This document shows positions 41,844-50,645 of a stretch of 64,000 nt of DNA, one piece after another. The position numbers were made by a program, and so were the translations under genes. Each line of letters starts with the position of its first letter. The first letter of the stretch is position 1. The notes beneath the pieces are model-generated. The model was not told the DNA's origin and ran no database searches. It was given only the letters and a program-made list of their open reading frames with translations. Source of the DNA: Emticicia aquatica (GTDB lineage Bacteria; Bacteroidota; Bacteroidia; Cytophagales; Spirosomataceae); the NCBI RefSeq assembly GCF_923079645.1, contig NZ_CAKLPY010000001.1, positions 62,001 through 126,000 of the forward strand, written 5' to 3'.

Positions 41844-43220
41844 TTACCAAACATAAGTTGCTACCGAACCTGCATCAAGTTTGGTTGTAATTTGCTTATT
41901 ATGGTAGCGAATATTAAATTCTTGTGGATTATTGCTTTCATTTTGTACAATCAAAACTGTTTTTCCATTAGGAGTTTTGAACGCAACATTGGGCAAAGAC
42001 ATTGTAATATTGGATGCAATTCTGGTGGAATTTGGGCGTACAAATTTTGATGCATGAGCAACAATATAATAAGCAGGATTACGAATAAAGTTTTCTCCAA
42101 TCGTGATAGCTCCCAAACAAGCTGTACAACCGCCAATAGTATGTGGATTTTGCTGTGGGTCGGCTGCCAAATTCCATTCTAAAACTGTTTTGCACCAATT
42201 GCGAGATGCACCAATAATTAGGTTTTTGGTATGCCACGAAAAATCTCCTGCAAAGTCTCCAGGAGCTCCAATCCATTGTTCCGTAAAATACAAATTTTTA
42301 TCGGGATGAGCCTCGTGTACGCTACGGATATTTTCTACATTTCCACCATATAAATGAAAGGCCGAACCATCAATATATTTGCGAGCTTCGGGGTCGTTCA
42401 GAACGCTGATTGGATAATCTGGACGGTCGGCGTTATGGTCATAAATAATGATTTTTGTCGTTATTTTTGCTTGCTGAAAAATTGGTCCAAGACTTTTCTT
42501 GATAAAATTTGCCTGCTCGTCTTGTGGCATTAATAAACTAGGATTATTACCTGGATGCAAAGGCTCATTTTGAATCGTAATCGCATCAATAGCGATACCT
42601 TCTTTTTTCATTGCCAAAATATATTTTACCAAATATCGGGCATAAACATCATAAAATGCTGGTTTTAAACTTCCTCCTTTTGAATTATTATTGGTTTTCA
42701 TCCAAGCAGGTGGCGACCACGGTGAACCCAATATTTTGATTTTTGGATTAATTGTCAAAATTTGTTTTAAAACAGGAATTAAATGTTTTTGGTCTTCAGC
42801 CAAGCTAAATTTAGTGAGTTTTGGGTCAGTTTCGCCCGAAGGAAGGTCATCATAAGAAAACACATCGCCATCAAGGTCAGACGCACCAACGCTGATACGC
42901 AGGTAACTCACGCCAATATTATTGGCATCGGTGGCAAACAACTCTTGTAAAAGTTTGGCTCTTTGCTCTGGTTTCATTCTACTAATCAGCATGGTGCTTC
43001 CGCCAGTCAAAGTATATCCAAAACCATCCATTTTTTGAAAAGTCTTGCTATCATCAACGTAAATACTTGGAGCAGTATTTGTTATTTTTTCAAAAGTCAG
43101 CGTTTCATTTTGTTTCTGAAATAAAACAGATTTATCAGTTTTAGTAAGCCATTTTTCGACTACTTGAGCGTTGATTTGAATGGCTGAAAAACAAAAAAGC
43201 AGGGAAAATATTTTTTTCAT
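41844..43220 (-). CDS. Secreted GH30 glycosidase (glucosylceramidase / beta-glucanase type)
   Basis: The 458-residue product has a signal peptide (KKIFSLLFCFSAIQINAQ) and a GH30 (alpha/beta)8 barrel plus side beta domain: FQKMDGFGYTLTGGSTMLIS near 60-80, SYLRISVGASDLDGDVFSYD near 103-122, KILGSPWSPPAWMKTN near 163, acid/base Glu in AITIQNEPLHPGN near 217 and nucleophile Glu in KNLYFTEQWIGAP near 305. Family members act on beta-1,6-glucan, glucosylceramide or xylan. It is the first gene of a small operon with a membrane protein and a CBM9-like protein, and a terminator isolates it from the pectin operon. Confidence 0.93.
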   Translation of the reverse strand: MKKIFSLLFCFSAIQINAQVVEKWLTKTDKSVLFQKQNETLTFEKITNTAPSIYVDDSKTFQKMDGFGYTLTGGSTMLISRMKPEQRAKLLQELFATDANNIGVSYLRISVGASDLDGDVFSYDDLPSGETDPKLTKFSLAEDQKHLIPVLKQILTINPKIKILGSPWSPPAWMKTNNNSKGGSLKPAFYDVYARYLVKYILAMKKEGIAIDAITIQNEPLHPGNNPSLLMPQDEQANFIKKSLGPIFQQAKITTKIIIYDHNADRPDYPISVLNDPEARKYIDGSAFHLYGGNVENIRSVHEAHPDKNLYFTEQWIGAPGDFAGDFSWHTKNLIIGASRNWCKTVLEWNLAADPQQNPHTIGGCTACLGAITIGENFIRNPAYYIVAHASKFVRPNSTRIASNITMSLPNVAFKTPNGKTVLIVQNESNNPQEFNIRYHNKQITTKLDAGSVATYVW

Positions 43221-43253
43221 TGTATTTTGGTTGAATAAAGTTTTGCAAGATAC

Positions 43254-43293
43254 AAAACAGGGTCATTATTTTTTAGAATAATGACCCTGTTTT
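43254..43293 (-). terminator. Terminator between the TPR-like gene and GH30
   Basis: AAAACAGGGTCATTATT (43254-43270) and its exact reverse complement (43277-43293) give a 17-bp stem with a 6-base loop, with a T-rich tail on the minus strand. It lies 26 bases after the stop of the 241-residue gene. Confidence 0.92.
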
Positions 43294-43318
43294 CTTGAAA
43301 AAATGATTTTACTATTTA

Positions 43319-44044
43319 TTATTGCCGAATAGAAGCAACATACCTTCGAGGGAGCATATTTCGAGTACGTGTTTTTACTACTTTTACTTCCGTTGGTAAG
43401 GTTTTTTCTACTGGCTCAACTTTAAGATTTGAGGCTTCTTCAGTTTTTGTGTTTGCCACGGCTGGCTCAAGTGTTGTAGTTGGCGTTATTTCTACTTTGG
43501 GCTGAATATCAGTCAATTTAGGCAAATTTTCAACTATGCCACTTTCCATTTTTGAAGCCTCACATAGTTTAATTGCATCATCAATTTCTTTGTACTTCCA
43601 ACCGTCAGTTTGCCCTTGTTGGTATAATGCAATGGCTTTTTCAAGCATCATGTTGGTTTCTATTGCCGAATTTTGTTTTAGAGCCAAGCGATGCCAATAA
43701 ATTGCTTCTTCGATGGACATTTGCGGTAAAATCGGAGCATGAAAATCGTCAGGATTAATTTCGAGTAATTCCCGAAGTTTGGTTTTTGCATCATAATATT
43801 GTTTGGCCGCTCGAAGGTCTAAAAACTGTTTGGTAAGCACCATTGCTTGCTTGCATCGTTGAGCAAATTGGTTTTCGTTTAAATCTGTTCCATAAAGGTT
43901 TCGATACAAAAAGAATGCGTGGTAATAGTCTGCTTTTTTGAATAACTCATCGGCATAAGCACGATGGGTTTGTGCAAAACTAACAAACGGGATTAGTATT
44001 CCTGCAAGAAGAATACGATTCAAGGATTTAATAAATCTTTTCAT
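43319..44044 (-). CDS. Secreted TPR-like protein of unknown function
   Basis: ATG 44044 gives 241 residues with a signal peptide (SLNRILLAGILIPFVSFAQ). The middle is helical with TPR-like spacing: RAYADELFKKADYYHAFFLY, AAKQYYDAKTKLRELLEINP and SIEEAIYWHRLALKQNSAIE. The last third is low-complexity (Thr/Glu/Val-rich) and ends in an unusual basic cluster, VKTRTRNMLPRRYVASIRQ. A role in protein assembly at the envelope is possible but not shown. It is bracketed by two strong terminators, so it forms its own unit between the pectin and GH30 operons. Confidence 0.72.
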   Translation of the reverse strand: MKRFIKSLNRILLAGILIPFVSFAQTHRAYADELFKKADYYHAFFLYRNLYGTDLNENQFAQRCKQAMVLTKQFLDLRAAKQYYDAKTKLRELLEINPDDFHAPILPQMSIEEAIYWHRLALKQNSAIETNMMLEKAIALYQQGQTDGWKYKEIDDAIKLCEASKMESGIVENLPKLTDIQPKVEITPTTTLEPAVANTKTEEASNLKVEPVEKTLPTEVKVVKTRTRNMLPRRYVASIRQ

Positions 44045-44139
44045 TGTCTTTGATAATATGGGATAGTATTGACAAGTCAAGATGTAATCATGGTATTTCA
44101 GTTTTTAAGATTGAAGGAAAGTACACATATATTTAAAGT

Positions 44140-44182
44140 AAAAACGGCAAAAAAACAGGTTTATTGTTTTTTTGCCGTTTTT
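44140..44182 (-). terminator. Terminator of the pectin operon
   Basis: AAAAACGGCAAAAAAAC (from 44140) pairs perfectly with the reverse complement ending at 44182, a 17-bp stem with a short loop and T-rich tail. It lies 34 bases after the stop of the CE12-GH28 gene and closes the kduD-to-GH28 operon. Confidence 0.9.
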
Positions 44183-44216
44183 ACAAAATGATTGTTTTAA
44201 GTAAAAGACCAAGTTT

Positions 44217-46586
44217 TTATTTTTTACTAACTACATTACTTTTTACGCCAATACCCAATTCGACAGCATTTTTTGCATTCTTCGTATCAGTATTTAGTAA
44301 ACGTACGCCAGCCGATTTTTCACCCATAACTTTTAATAATACGTCTTTTTCAGTACCATATTTTATGTTTTCTAAAACCACATTTTTGCTGTTTTGTACT
44401 TGCAAAACGGTTTTATCTTTGGTGAAAAGCATTATATTTTTCAATGAAATATTTTCTGCCTCTACACAAATCAATCCTTTATTTGACTCAATCATCGCAT
44501 TTTCGATATTGATGTTTTTGATTGACATTTCGGGTAAACCTCTTATCAAAATTGCGGTTTCTGCTCCTTTACACACAACATTTTTAATATAAAAACTATT
44601 AAATTGTGGCGTGCCTTCATTCAATGGTTCAGCTTTGATGACTGGCAATTCGTTCGATTCTCTATTGGCAGGAACAGGGTCTTTTGCGGCATAATACATA
44701 TCAAAAAGTATTGCTTCGCCTGGAATTTCGGTCATATTGATATTATTCACGAAAATATTCTCTACTACGCCACCTCTTCCGCGAGCAGTTTTGAAGCGTA
44801 AACCTACATCAGAACCCATAAAAGTACAGTCTGAAATGAACATATTTTTAACTCCACCAGACATTTCAGACCCAATTACGAAACCACCATGTGCATGATA
44901 AACGATACAATCTTTGATAATAAAATTTTCGGTTGGAACGCCACGTTTTCTACCTTGCTCGTCTCGACCTGATTTTATCGTAATTCCGTCGTCTCCCGTA
45001 TCGAAAGTACAGCCTTCAACAATGCCAACTCGGCAGGATTCTAAATCTAAGGCATCGCTATTTTGGGCATACCAATAATTTTTTACAGTTACATTTTTGA
45101 TTGAAATATGCTCGCATAAAAGCGGGTGCATTGTCCACGCTGGAGAATTTTGTAAAGTAATTCCCTCAATAACAACGTTTTTACAACGAGTCAAACTTAC
45201 CATATTTGGCCTTAAAAAGTCTTTATAAGAAGCCAATTCTTCAGGTGTAGGTTTTAGGCCATTTAATATTCGACCTGCATTTGGAATCATATTCCCTTTC
45301 AGAGATTTTTCGGATGGATACCAATTTGCTTGTTTTTCGTCTAAAACGCCACCTGATTTTATCAAACTTGACCATTGACCAGCCGTTTGTTTGTCTTTTT
45401 TTATTGCTCGCCAAACATCACCACCACCATCAATTACGCCTTCACCCGTAATAGCAATGTTTTCTAAATCAACTCCCCAAATCGGAGCTTGACAGCGGTA
45501 AGAATCTTGCCCTTCCCAAGTGGTCAAAACGATTGGATAATCGTCGTAATTTTTACTAAATTGCAATAAAGCTCCTTTTTCAAGGTGTAAATTTACGTTA
45601 CTTTTAATCACGACTGGCCCAGTTATCCAAAGCCCTTTTGGGATGAAAACCGTGCCACCACCTGCTGCACTACAAAGTTCAATGGCTTGATTGATTGATT
45701 TTGTATTGACAGTCAAACCATCAGATTTTGCTCCATAGCGAACGATATTAAATGTGTCTTTTCTGAAATATGGACGATACGTAATTGGCAATTCGTAAGC
45801 ATATTTATCGTTAAAATCAGTTTTTTTAAGAAAATTTCTCAAAGGATGACCAATATTTACGAGTCCATCAGCAACCAGATTTGCCATTAATCTTGCTCCA
45901 TAAGGAGAAAAATGTGTATTATCTTCAATTCCTTTCGGGAATTTCGAGAAAATACCACCGCCATAATGCATAAATATTTTTTTAGAACCATCAACGCCGT
46001 GTTGCTCAATTACTTTTTGACTGCTTGCATGAATGTCAATCAAACTAATATTGTATTGTTTGGCAATTTCTCGCACAACCGAAGGATATTCTCCATGCTG
46101 GTCAATAAATTTCCCATTTTCATCAAACTTCCTACGCATGACGGGCGTGAACAAAACAGGCGTAGCCCCTTTAGCTTGGGTTTCTTCAATGAATCGAATA
46201 AGATTTTTGCGATAATCGGTTTGAGGTGCGGCATAGCGAGTAGAATCCGACTCTTTTTGGTCATTATGTCCAAATTGAATAAAAACATAATCGCCTTTAT
46301 GTAATTGGTCGTGTACTTTTTTCCAATGCCCTAAAGTTCGGAAACTTTTAGTACTTCGTCCGTTGACAGCATGATTTTGAATTTCTACGGCATCAGTAAA
46401 TAAGTCTGGAAAAACTTGTCCCCAGCCAGTTTCTGGAATGTCATAAGGGTTTTTATTGGCACAAGTCGAGTCTCCAATTAAGAAAATTCGAGGTTTTTCA
46501 TCAGCAAAAAAATCAGTTATAAAGGCTGAATTTCCCCAAAAAAGGGACGTAAAAACTATTATTCTGTAAATGTTATTGGTTTTCAT
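44217..46586 (-). CDS. Rhamnogalacturonan acetylesterase (CE12) fused to polygalacturonase (GH28)
   Basis: ATG 46586 (789 residues) opens a signal-like region. The first module (about 30-245) is an SGNH esterase of the CE12 type: IFLIGDSTCANK with the nucleophile Ser, FIQFGHNDQKE and the closing DNTHFSPYGARLM with the DxxH pair intact. The second (about 270-710) is a GH28 right-handed beta-helix with QNSDALDLESC, DTGDDGITIKSG holding the two catalytic Asp, HAHGGFVIGSEM and a VGLRFKTARGRGG substrate-binding block (family forms NTD, DD, GHG, RIK). One chain would thus remove acetyl groups and cut the galacturonan backbone. It is the last gene of the pectin operon, 14 bp after the pectinesterase. 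Confidence 0.92.
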   Translation of the reverse strand: MKTNNIYRIIVFTSLFWGNSAFITDFFADEKPRIFLIGDSTCANKNPYDIPETGWGQVFPDLFTDAVEIQNHAVNGRSTKSFRTLGHWKKVHDQLHKGDYVFIQFGHNDQKESDSTRYAAPQTDYRKNLIRFIEETQAKGATPVLFTPVMRRKFDENGKFIDQHGEYPSVVREIAKQYNISLIDIHASSQKVIEQHGVDGSKKIFMHYGGGIFSKFPKGIEDNTHFSPYGARLMANLVADGLVNIGHPLRNFLKKTDFNDKYAYELPITYRPYFRKDTFNIVRYGAKSDGLTVNTKSINQAIELCSAAGGGTVFIPKGLWITGPVVIKSNVNLHLEKGALLQFSKNYDDYPIVLTTWEGQDSYRCQAPIWGVDLENIAITGEGVIDGGGDVWRAIKKDKQTAGQWSSLIKSGGVLDEKQANWYPSEKSLKGNMIPNAGRILNGLKPTPEELASYKDFLRPNMVSLTRCKNVVIEGITLQNSPAWTMHPLLCEHISIKNVTVKNYWYAQNSDALDLESCRVGIVEGCTFDTGDDGITIKSGRDEQGRKRGVPTENFIIKDCIVYHAHGGFVIGSEMSGGVKNMFISDCTFMGSDVGLRFKTARGRGGVVENIFVNNINMTEIPGEAILFDMYYAAKDPVPANRESNELPVIKAEPLNEGTPQFNSFYIKNVVCKGAETAILIRGLPEMSIKNINIENAMIESNKGLICVEAENISLKNIMLFTKDKTVLQVQNSKNVVLENIKYGTEKDVLLKVMGEKSAGVRLLNTDTKNAKNAVELGIGVKSNVVSKK

Positions 46587-46600
46587 AAGTGATATTATTT

Positions 46601-47665
46601 TTACAGTTTTGGCTTCCATTTTTGAGCAAATGTCCAACCTACTGTAATCGATTTTGGGTCAATTTTGAGGTTATCAGCGTGCCAAATATAATCGCCTCCT
46701 TTGCGATGACAATTATAATAGTTTACTCGCTTGCCCCATTTGAGTTGCGTTGTTGAGGCTTGGTAAATATCGGCGTCGGCCATGTTTTCATCAAATTTAC
46801 AATCAATCAAGTAAAATTGAGCTTCTCTGTGAAAACGCCCAAGTTTATATCCTTTATCGCCTTCAAAAGTACAATTCTTGATAACAGTTTTGGACGATTC
46901 GTTATTTGAACCATCATGCCAAATAGCAGCGTTGAGGTTGTGACAAATAAATCGACAGTTTTCCGCCCAAGCCGAACCTCTCGGACAATAAAAGTCAACA
47001 TGGCCTTCCATTGTACAATTCTTGAAATAATACAAACCACCTTCAACGTCCCACGGACTGACAGTATCACCACCGCCCGCTTTGAAAGTACAATTATTGA
47101 AACTCAAGCGAGTTGCACCAGGCATCGACCGAAAAGCAAATTGATGCCCATCTTTCCGAACCATTTTAGTGCCAGCAATTTCATCTTTTTCTCTAGGCAA
47201 AGCATATCGGTCTTTTGATGTAGCATTGGCTTGTCCACCCGACTCGTTGGTACAAATGATGGTTGTGTCATTGTGAGCAACATAACCGTAATCATTGATA
47301 ATGGTTAGGTTTTCAAAAGCTAAATCATGTCCTTTTACATTGATGGTAGCTGCTCCAAAATCATCAGGATTTTCACAACGCCAAACATCTCTTGGCAAAG
47401 TAATACTGATAATTACGCCTTTTTCTGATTCGCCTTTTAATTTTAAAAATGACTTAGTAATCATTAATTTTTCACGATAAATGCCATTTTTGATGAAAAT
47501 AGTACGAAAAGCGTGTGTATTTTTCATGGCATTTGTATCCAAACTATTGATGGCTTCTTGAATCGTTTTGTAGTTACCTGAGCCATCTTGAGCGACGGTT
47601 ATTTTTTGAGCAAATAGACCATTGCTTACCAATAAAATCAAGAATAAAAGTGCTTGTTTTTTCAT
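46601..47665 (-). CDS. Divergent pectinesterase (CE8 beta-helix)
   Basis: The 354-residue product has a signal peptide (QALLFLILLVSNGLFAQ) and a pectin-methylesterase helix: VAQDGSGNYKTIQEAINSL near 24, FIKNGIYREKLMI with the GxYxE motif near 58, then GHQFAFRSMPGATRLSFNNC and MEGHVDFYCPRGSAWAENC, which keeps the VDF Asp but not the usual IFG, and KLGRFHREAQF in place of LGRPW. The Gln of the usual QDTL motif is also missing. It may be an active but unusual methylesterase or act on a modified pectin. It lies 8 bp after kduI and 14 bp before the CE12-GH28 gene. Confidence 0.85.
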   Translation of the reverse strand: MKKQALLFLILLVSNGLFAQKITVAQDGSGNYKTIQEAINSLDTNAMKNTHAFRTIFIKNGIYREKLMITKSFLKLKGESEKGVIISITLPRDVWRCENPDDFGAATINVKGHDLAFENLTIINDYGYVAHNDTTIICTNESGGQANATSKDRYALPREKDEIAGTKMVRKDGHQFAFRSMPGATRLSFNNCTFKAGGGDTVSPWDVEGGLYYFKNCTMEGHVDFYCPRGSAWAENCRFICHNLNAAIWHDGSNNESSKTVIKNCTFEGDKGYKLGRFHREAQFYLIDCKFDENMADADIYQASTTQLKWGKRVNYYNCHRKGGDYIWHADNLKIDPKSITVGWTFAQKWKPKL

Positions 47666-47673
47666 GATTGAAA

Positions 47674-48504
47674 TTATCTCAATTCGTTGATTGACACAAA
47701 ATCCATGTCAGCAAAAGATTGATTTTCACCTGCCATTCCCCAAATAAATGAGTAATTAGTTGTGCCACAACCCGAATGAATAGACCAAGGTGGAGAAATA
47801 ATAGCTTGGTGATTACTTACCCACAAATGACGTGTTTCTTGAGGTTGTCCCATCAGATGGAGAACACCTTGCCCTTGTTGAATATCAAAATAACAATATA
47901 CTTCCATGCGGCGGTCGTGCGTGTGCGATGGCATGGTATTCCAAACACTACCGTTTTGGAGTACTGTAAGTCCCATGACCAATTGACAACTTTTGATGCC
48001 ATCAAGGTGAATATATTTATAGATAGTTCGCTGATTAGCGGTTTCTACTGCACCCATTTGGGCAGGTGAAGCTGCTTCTTTGGTCATTAATTGTGTTGGA
48101 TATTCTTTGTGAGCGGGAGCAGAAAGTACAAAATATTTTGCAGGATTTTCTGCATCTACGCTTTCAAAAGTAATGTTTTTAGCTCCTCTGCCGATGTACA
48201 AACAATCCAATTTATTGATAGAAAAAGGCTGCCCATCAACCATGATTTTACCATCGCCCGAAACGTTGATGATGCCCATTTCTCTTCTTTCAAGAAAATA
48301 CGTTGACTTTAAATCTTCGTAAGTCGGAAGAGTTAAGACTTCATTGGTTGGCATGATTCCGCCTAAAATCATTCTGTCATAATGCGAGTAAGTCAGATGA
48401 ATTTGATTGGTAGAAAATAGCGTTTCTACTAGAAAATTATTGCGTAATTCGGTGGTATTCATTCCCGCCGTTTCTTTTGGACTACTTTCGTATCGTGTTT
48501 GCAT
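47674..48504 (-). CDS. kduI: 5-keto-4-deoxyuronate isomerase
   Basis: The 276-residue product fits KduI in length and sequence: MQTRYESSPKETAGMNTTEL at the start, YDRMILGGIMPTNEVLTL near 43, LDCLYIGRGAKNITFES near 98, the zinc site TMPSHTHDRRMEVYCYF near 193 (two His and a Glu) and SIHSGCGTTNYSFIWGMAGE near 243 with the third His. It converts the linear ketouronate from unsaturated galacturonate (product of KdgF) to 3-deoxy-D-glycero-2,5-hexodiulosonate in the cytoplasm. It lies between kduD and the pectinesterase in one operon. Confidence 0.97.
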   Translation of the reverse strand: MQTRYESSPKETAGMNTTELRNNFLVETLFSTNQIHLTYSHYDRMILGGIMPTNEVLTLPTYEDLKSTYFLERREMGIINVSGDGKIMVDGQPFSINKLDCLYIGRGAKNITFESVDAENPAKYFVLSAPAHKEYPTQLMTKEAASPAQMGAVETANQRTIYKYIHLDGIKSCQLVMGLTVLQNGSVWNTMPSHTHDRRMEVYCYFDIQQGQGVLHLMGQPQETRHLWVSNHQAIISPPWSIHSGCGTTNYSFIWGMAGENQSFADMDFVSINELR

Positions 48505-48566
48505 ATTTCAAAATAATCGTAATTTTATTTAATATTTTTAACTTAGTACCTTAATCTATATTCTAA

Positions 48567-49322
48567 TTATCTTCCCATCCATCCACCGTCAACGGTCAAT
48601 ATTGTGCCATGAACGTAGTCAGAAGCGGAAGATGCCAAAAACACAGCAGGACCTTTAAAATCTTGAGGTTGTCCCCATCGACCTGCTGGAATTCTACCCA
48701 AAATTGAGGCACTTCGTTCGGGGTCGTTTCTGAGAGCCTCGGTATTATCTGTGGCAATGTAGCCTGGTGCAATGGCATTTACGTTAACACCTTTTCCTGC
48801 CCACTCGTTGGCCAGAGCTTTAACTAAGCTACCAATTGCTCCTTTACTGGCAGCATAACTTGGCACGTTGATTCCACCCTGAAAAGTCAATAGCGAAGCA
48901 GTAAAAATGATTTTTCCTGAGCCTCGTGCTATCATTTCTCGTCCAATTTCTCTCGCTAAAATAAATTGAGAATCCAGATTGATGGCCATTACTCTGTCCC
49001 AATATTCATCAGGATGCTCAGCGGCGGGCATTCGCATGATAGTTCCTGCGTTATTTATTAAAATATCAATAACAGGAAAATCAACTTTTACTTGGGCAAT
49101 AAATGAGTTTAGACTTGCCCTATCGCTAAAATCAGCTTGATAAGCTTTGAAGTTTTGGTTGAGAGCCAGCACTTCTTTTTCAACTTCACTACCAGTCAGC
49201 TCAATACTTGCCGAAACACCAATGATGTCGGCCCCCGCCTCGGCCAATCCAATGGCAATTCCTTTTCCGATTCCTTTATTACAGCCTGTGACGAGTGCTA
49301 TTTTTCCCTTTAAACTAAACAT
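48567..49322 (-). CDS. kduD: 2-dehydro-3-deoxy-D-gluconate 5-dehydrogenase
   Basis: This 251-residue short-chain dehydrogenase has the Rossmann motif VTGCNKGIGKGIAIGLAEAG (about 12-31), LINNAGTIMRMPAAEHPDEY near 89, and the catalytic Ser/Tyr/Lys in FTASLLTFQGG and SYAASKGAIGSL near 158. The end VHGTILTVDGGWMGR matches KduD. It reduces the KduI product to 2-keto-3-deoxygluconate, which then enters the Entner-Doudoroff branch; kdgK and kdgA are not in this window. It is the first gene of the pectin operon, divergent from the LacI-type regulator across 295 bp. Confidence 0.95.
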   Translation of the reverse strand: MFSLKGKIALVTGCNKGIGKGIAIGLAEAGADIIGVSASIELTGSEVEKEVLALNQNFKAYQADFSDRASLNSFIAQVKVDFPVIDILINNAGTIMRMPAAEHPDEYWDRVMAINLDSQFILAREIGREMIARGSGKIIFTASLLTFQGGINVPSYAASKGAIGSLVKALANEWAGKGVNVNAIAPGYIATDNTEALRNDPERSASILGRIPAGRWGQPQDFKGPAVFLASSASDYVHGTILTVDGGWMGR

Positions 49323-49428
49323 GTGTTGTCAATTAAATTAATAAGCTTTTATAAACGAAAATGTAAAATTCCATGAAATGAAATCTTTAGCATTTAATAA
49401 TGTTTCTATTTGATTTTTCTAAGATGCA

Positions 49429-49459
49429 ACCTAAATATTTTAAGACCAAACATTTAGGT
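49429..49459. promoter_or_regulatory. Inverted repeat in the kduD-LacI interval
   Basis: ACCTAAAT (49429-49436) and ATTTAGGT (49452-49459) are exact reverse complements 15 bases apart. This lies about 110-140 bp upstream of kduD and 160-190 bp upstream of the regulator, so it could be a second operator or a cruciform element. Confidence 0.35.
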
Positions 49460-49471
49460 CATAATCTTTAT

Positions 49472-49495
49472 GCAATCGTTATCGGTAACGTTGCC
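49472..49495. promoter_or_regulatory. Probable LacI-type operator of the pectin operon
   Basis: The stretch GCAATCGTTATCGGTAACG followed by TTGC has near-symmetric arms, GCAA-CGTTA on the left and TAACG-TTGC on the right, with one extra base in the left arm. The inner part GGTAACGTTGCC (49484-49495) matches its own reverse complement at 10 of 12 positions and centres on CG, as LacI-family operators do. It lies between kduD and the divergent LacI-type gene, about 150 bp and 123 bp from their starts. Confidence 0.6.
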
Positions 49496-49617
49496 AAAAA
49501 GCGTTTTAAGGAAATGGGGTAAAATAAAATTTGTTCTTTTTTCTAAAAATACTACTTTTATAGTCGAACAATATTTTTTCTATCAACGAGAAAATTGTAT
49601 TTTAACAAGATTGTAGA

Positions 49618-50631
49618 TTGGAAACGGTAACGATAAAAGATATTGCAAAAGCCCTAAATATATCAACCTCGACGGTGTCGAGAGCTTTGAGGGGGAGTTA
49701 TGAAATCAATGCAGAAACCAAAAGATTGGTGATGGAATATGCCGAAAAAGTGCATTATTCACCAAACCCGATTGCTTTGAGTTTGAAAGAAAATAAAAGC
49801 AGGGCAATTGGTGTAATTGTTCCTGAAATTGCCAATCATTTTTTCTCACAAGCTATCAATAGTATTGAAGAAGTTGCCAATTCGAGAGGCTATCATGTCG
49901 TGATTTTTCAAAGCCATGAATCTTACGAACGTGAAGTGACCAATATTCAACATATTATTGCTCGAAAAGTGGATGGCTTGCTGATTTCTTTGTCAGGACA
50001 AACCAGCGATGTTTCTCATTTGCACGAAATTCAACGAAAAAAACTCCCTTTAGTTCTTTTTGATAGAATTTCTCATAAGATTGACGCCCATAAAGTGGTA
50101 GCAGACAATTTTGATGGAGCATTCAAAGCAACCGAACATTTGATTCTTTCAGGACGAAAACGTATTGCTCATATTACAAGCCCATCTTTATTGTCTATCA
50201 CGCAAGAACGTTTGGCGGGCTACCGAGCCGCACTTGAAAAACATGGATTTCAGTACGATGAATCATTGGTTAAATATTGTGGCTTTAGTGCCGAAGAACC
50301 AAAAAGGATAATTGAAGAACTGATTGAAAGCCAAAATCCTGATGCAATTTTTACAACGAGCGATAGACTCGCTTTGGATTGTTTTTCGGCATTGAGAGAA
50401 AAAAACATTTTGATGCCAAATGATGTGGCTTTTATTGGATTTACAAACCTAAAAGTAGCCCATTTGTTAGAGCCTTCGCTCAGTACAGTTGTGCAACCTG
50501 CATTTGAAATTGGTCAAGCCGCCGCCGAATTACTTTTAGATTCTATCGAAAGAAAAACGACAAATATTGAACAGTTTCGCACTATCAAAATTCCAACTGA
50601 AATGATTGTTAGAAAGAGTTCGGAGTCATAG
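49618..50631 (+). CDS. LacI-family repressor of the pectin/uronate operon
   Basis: The 337-residue protein starts at a TTG (49618); an in-frame TAA 15 bases upstream and the conserved first helix leave no other choice. The helix-turn-helix VTIKDIAKALNISTSTVSRA (4-23) with the hinge LRGSYEINAETKRLVMEYAE and the VIVPEIANHFFSQAINSIEE sugar-binding core are typical. Bacterial LacI regulators next to kduI/kduD (KdgR-like) respond to 2-keto-3-deoxygluconate or related uronates. The candidate operator lies 123-145 bp upstream of its start. No Shine-Dalgarno sequence is seen. Confidence 0.9.
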   Translation: METVTIKDIAKALNISTSTVSRALRGSYEINAETKRLVMEYAEKVHYSPNPIALSLKENKSRAIGVIVPEIANHFFSQAINSIEEVANSRGYHVVIFQSHESYEREVTNIQHIIARKVDGLLISLSGQTSDVSHLHEIQRKKLPLVLFDRISHKIDAHKVVADNFDGAFKATEHLILSGRKRIAHITSPSLLSITQERLAGYRAALEKHGFQYDESLVKYCGFSAEEPKRIIEELIESQNPDAIFTTSDRLALDCFSALREKNILMPNDVAFIGFTNLKVAHLLEPSLSTVVQPAFEIGQAAAELLLDSIERKTTNIEQFRTIKIPTEMIVRKSSES

Positions 50632-50645
50632 AAAAATTAAGAAAT

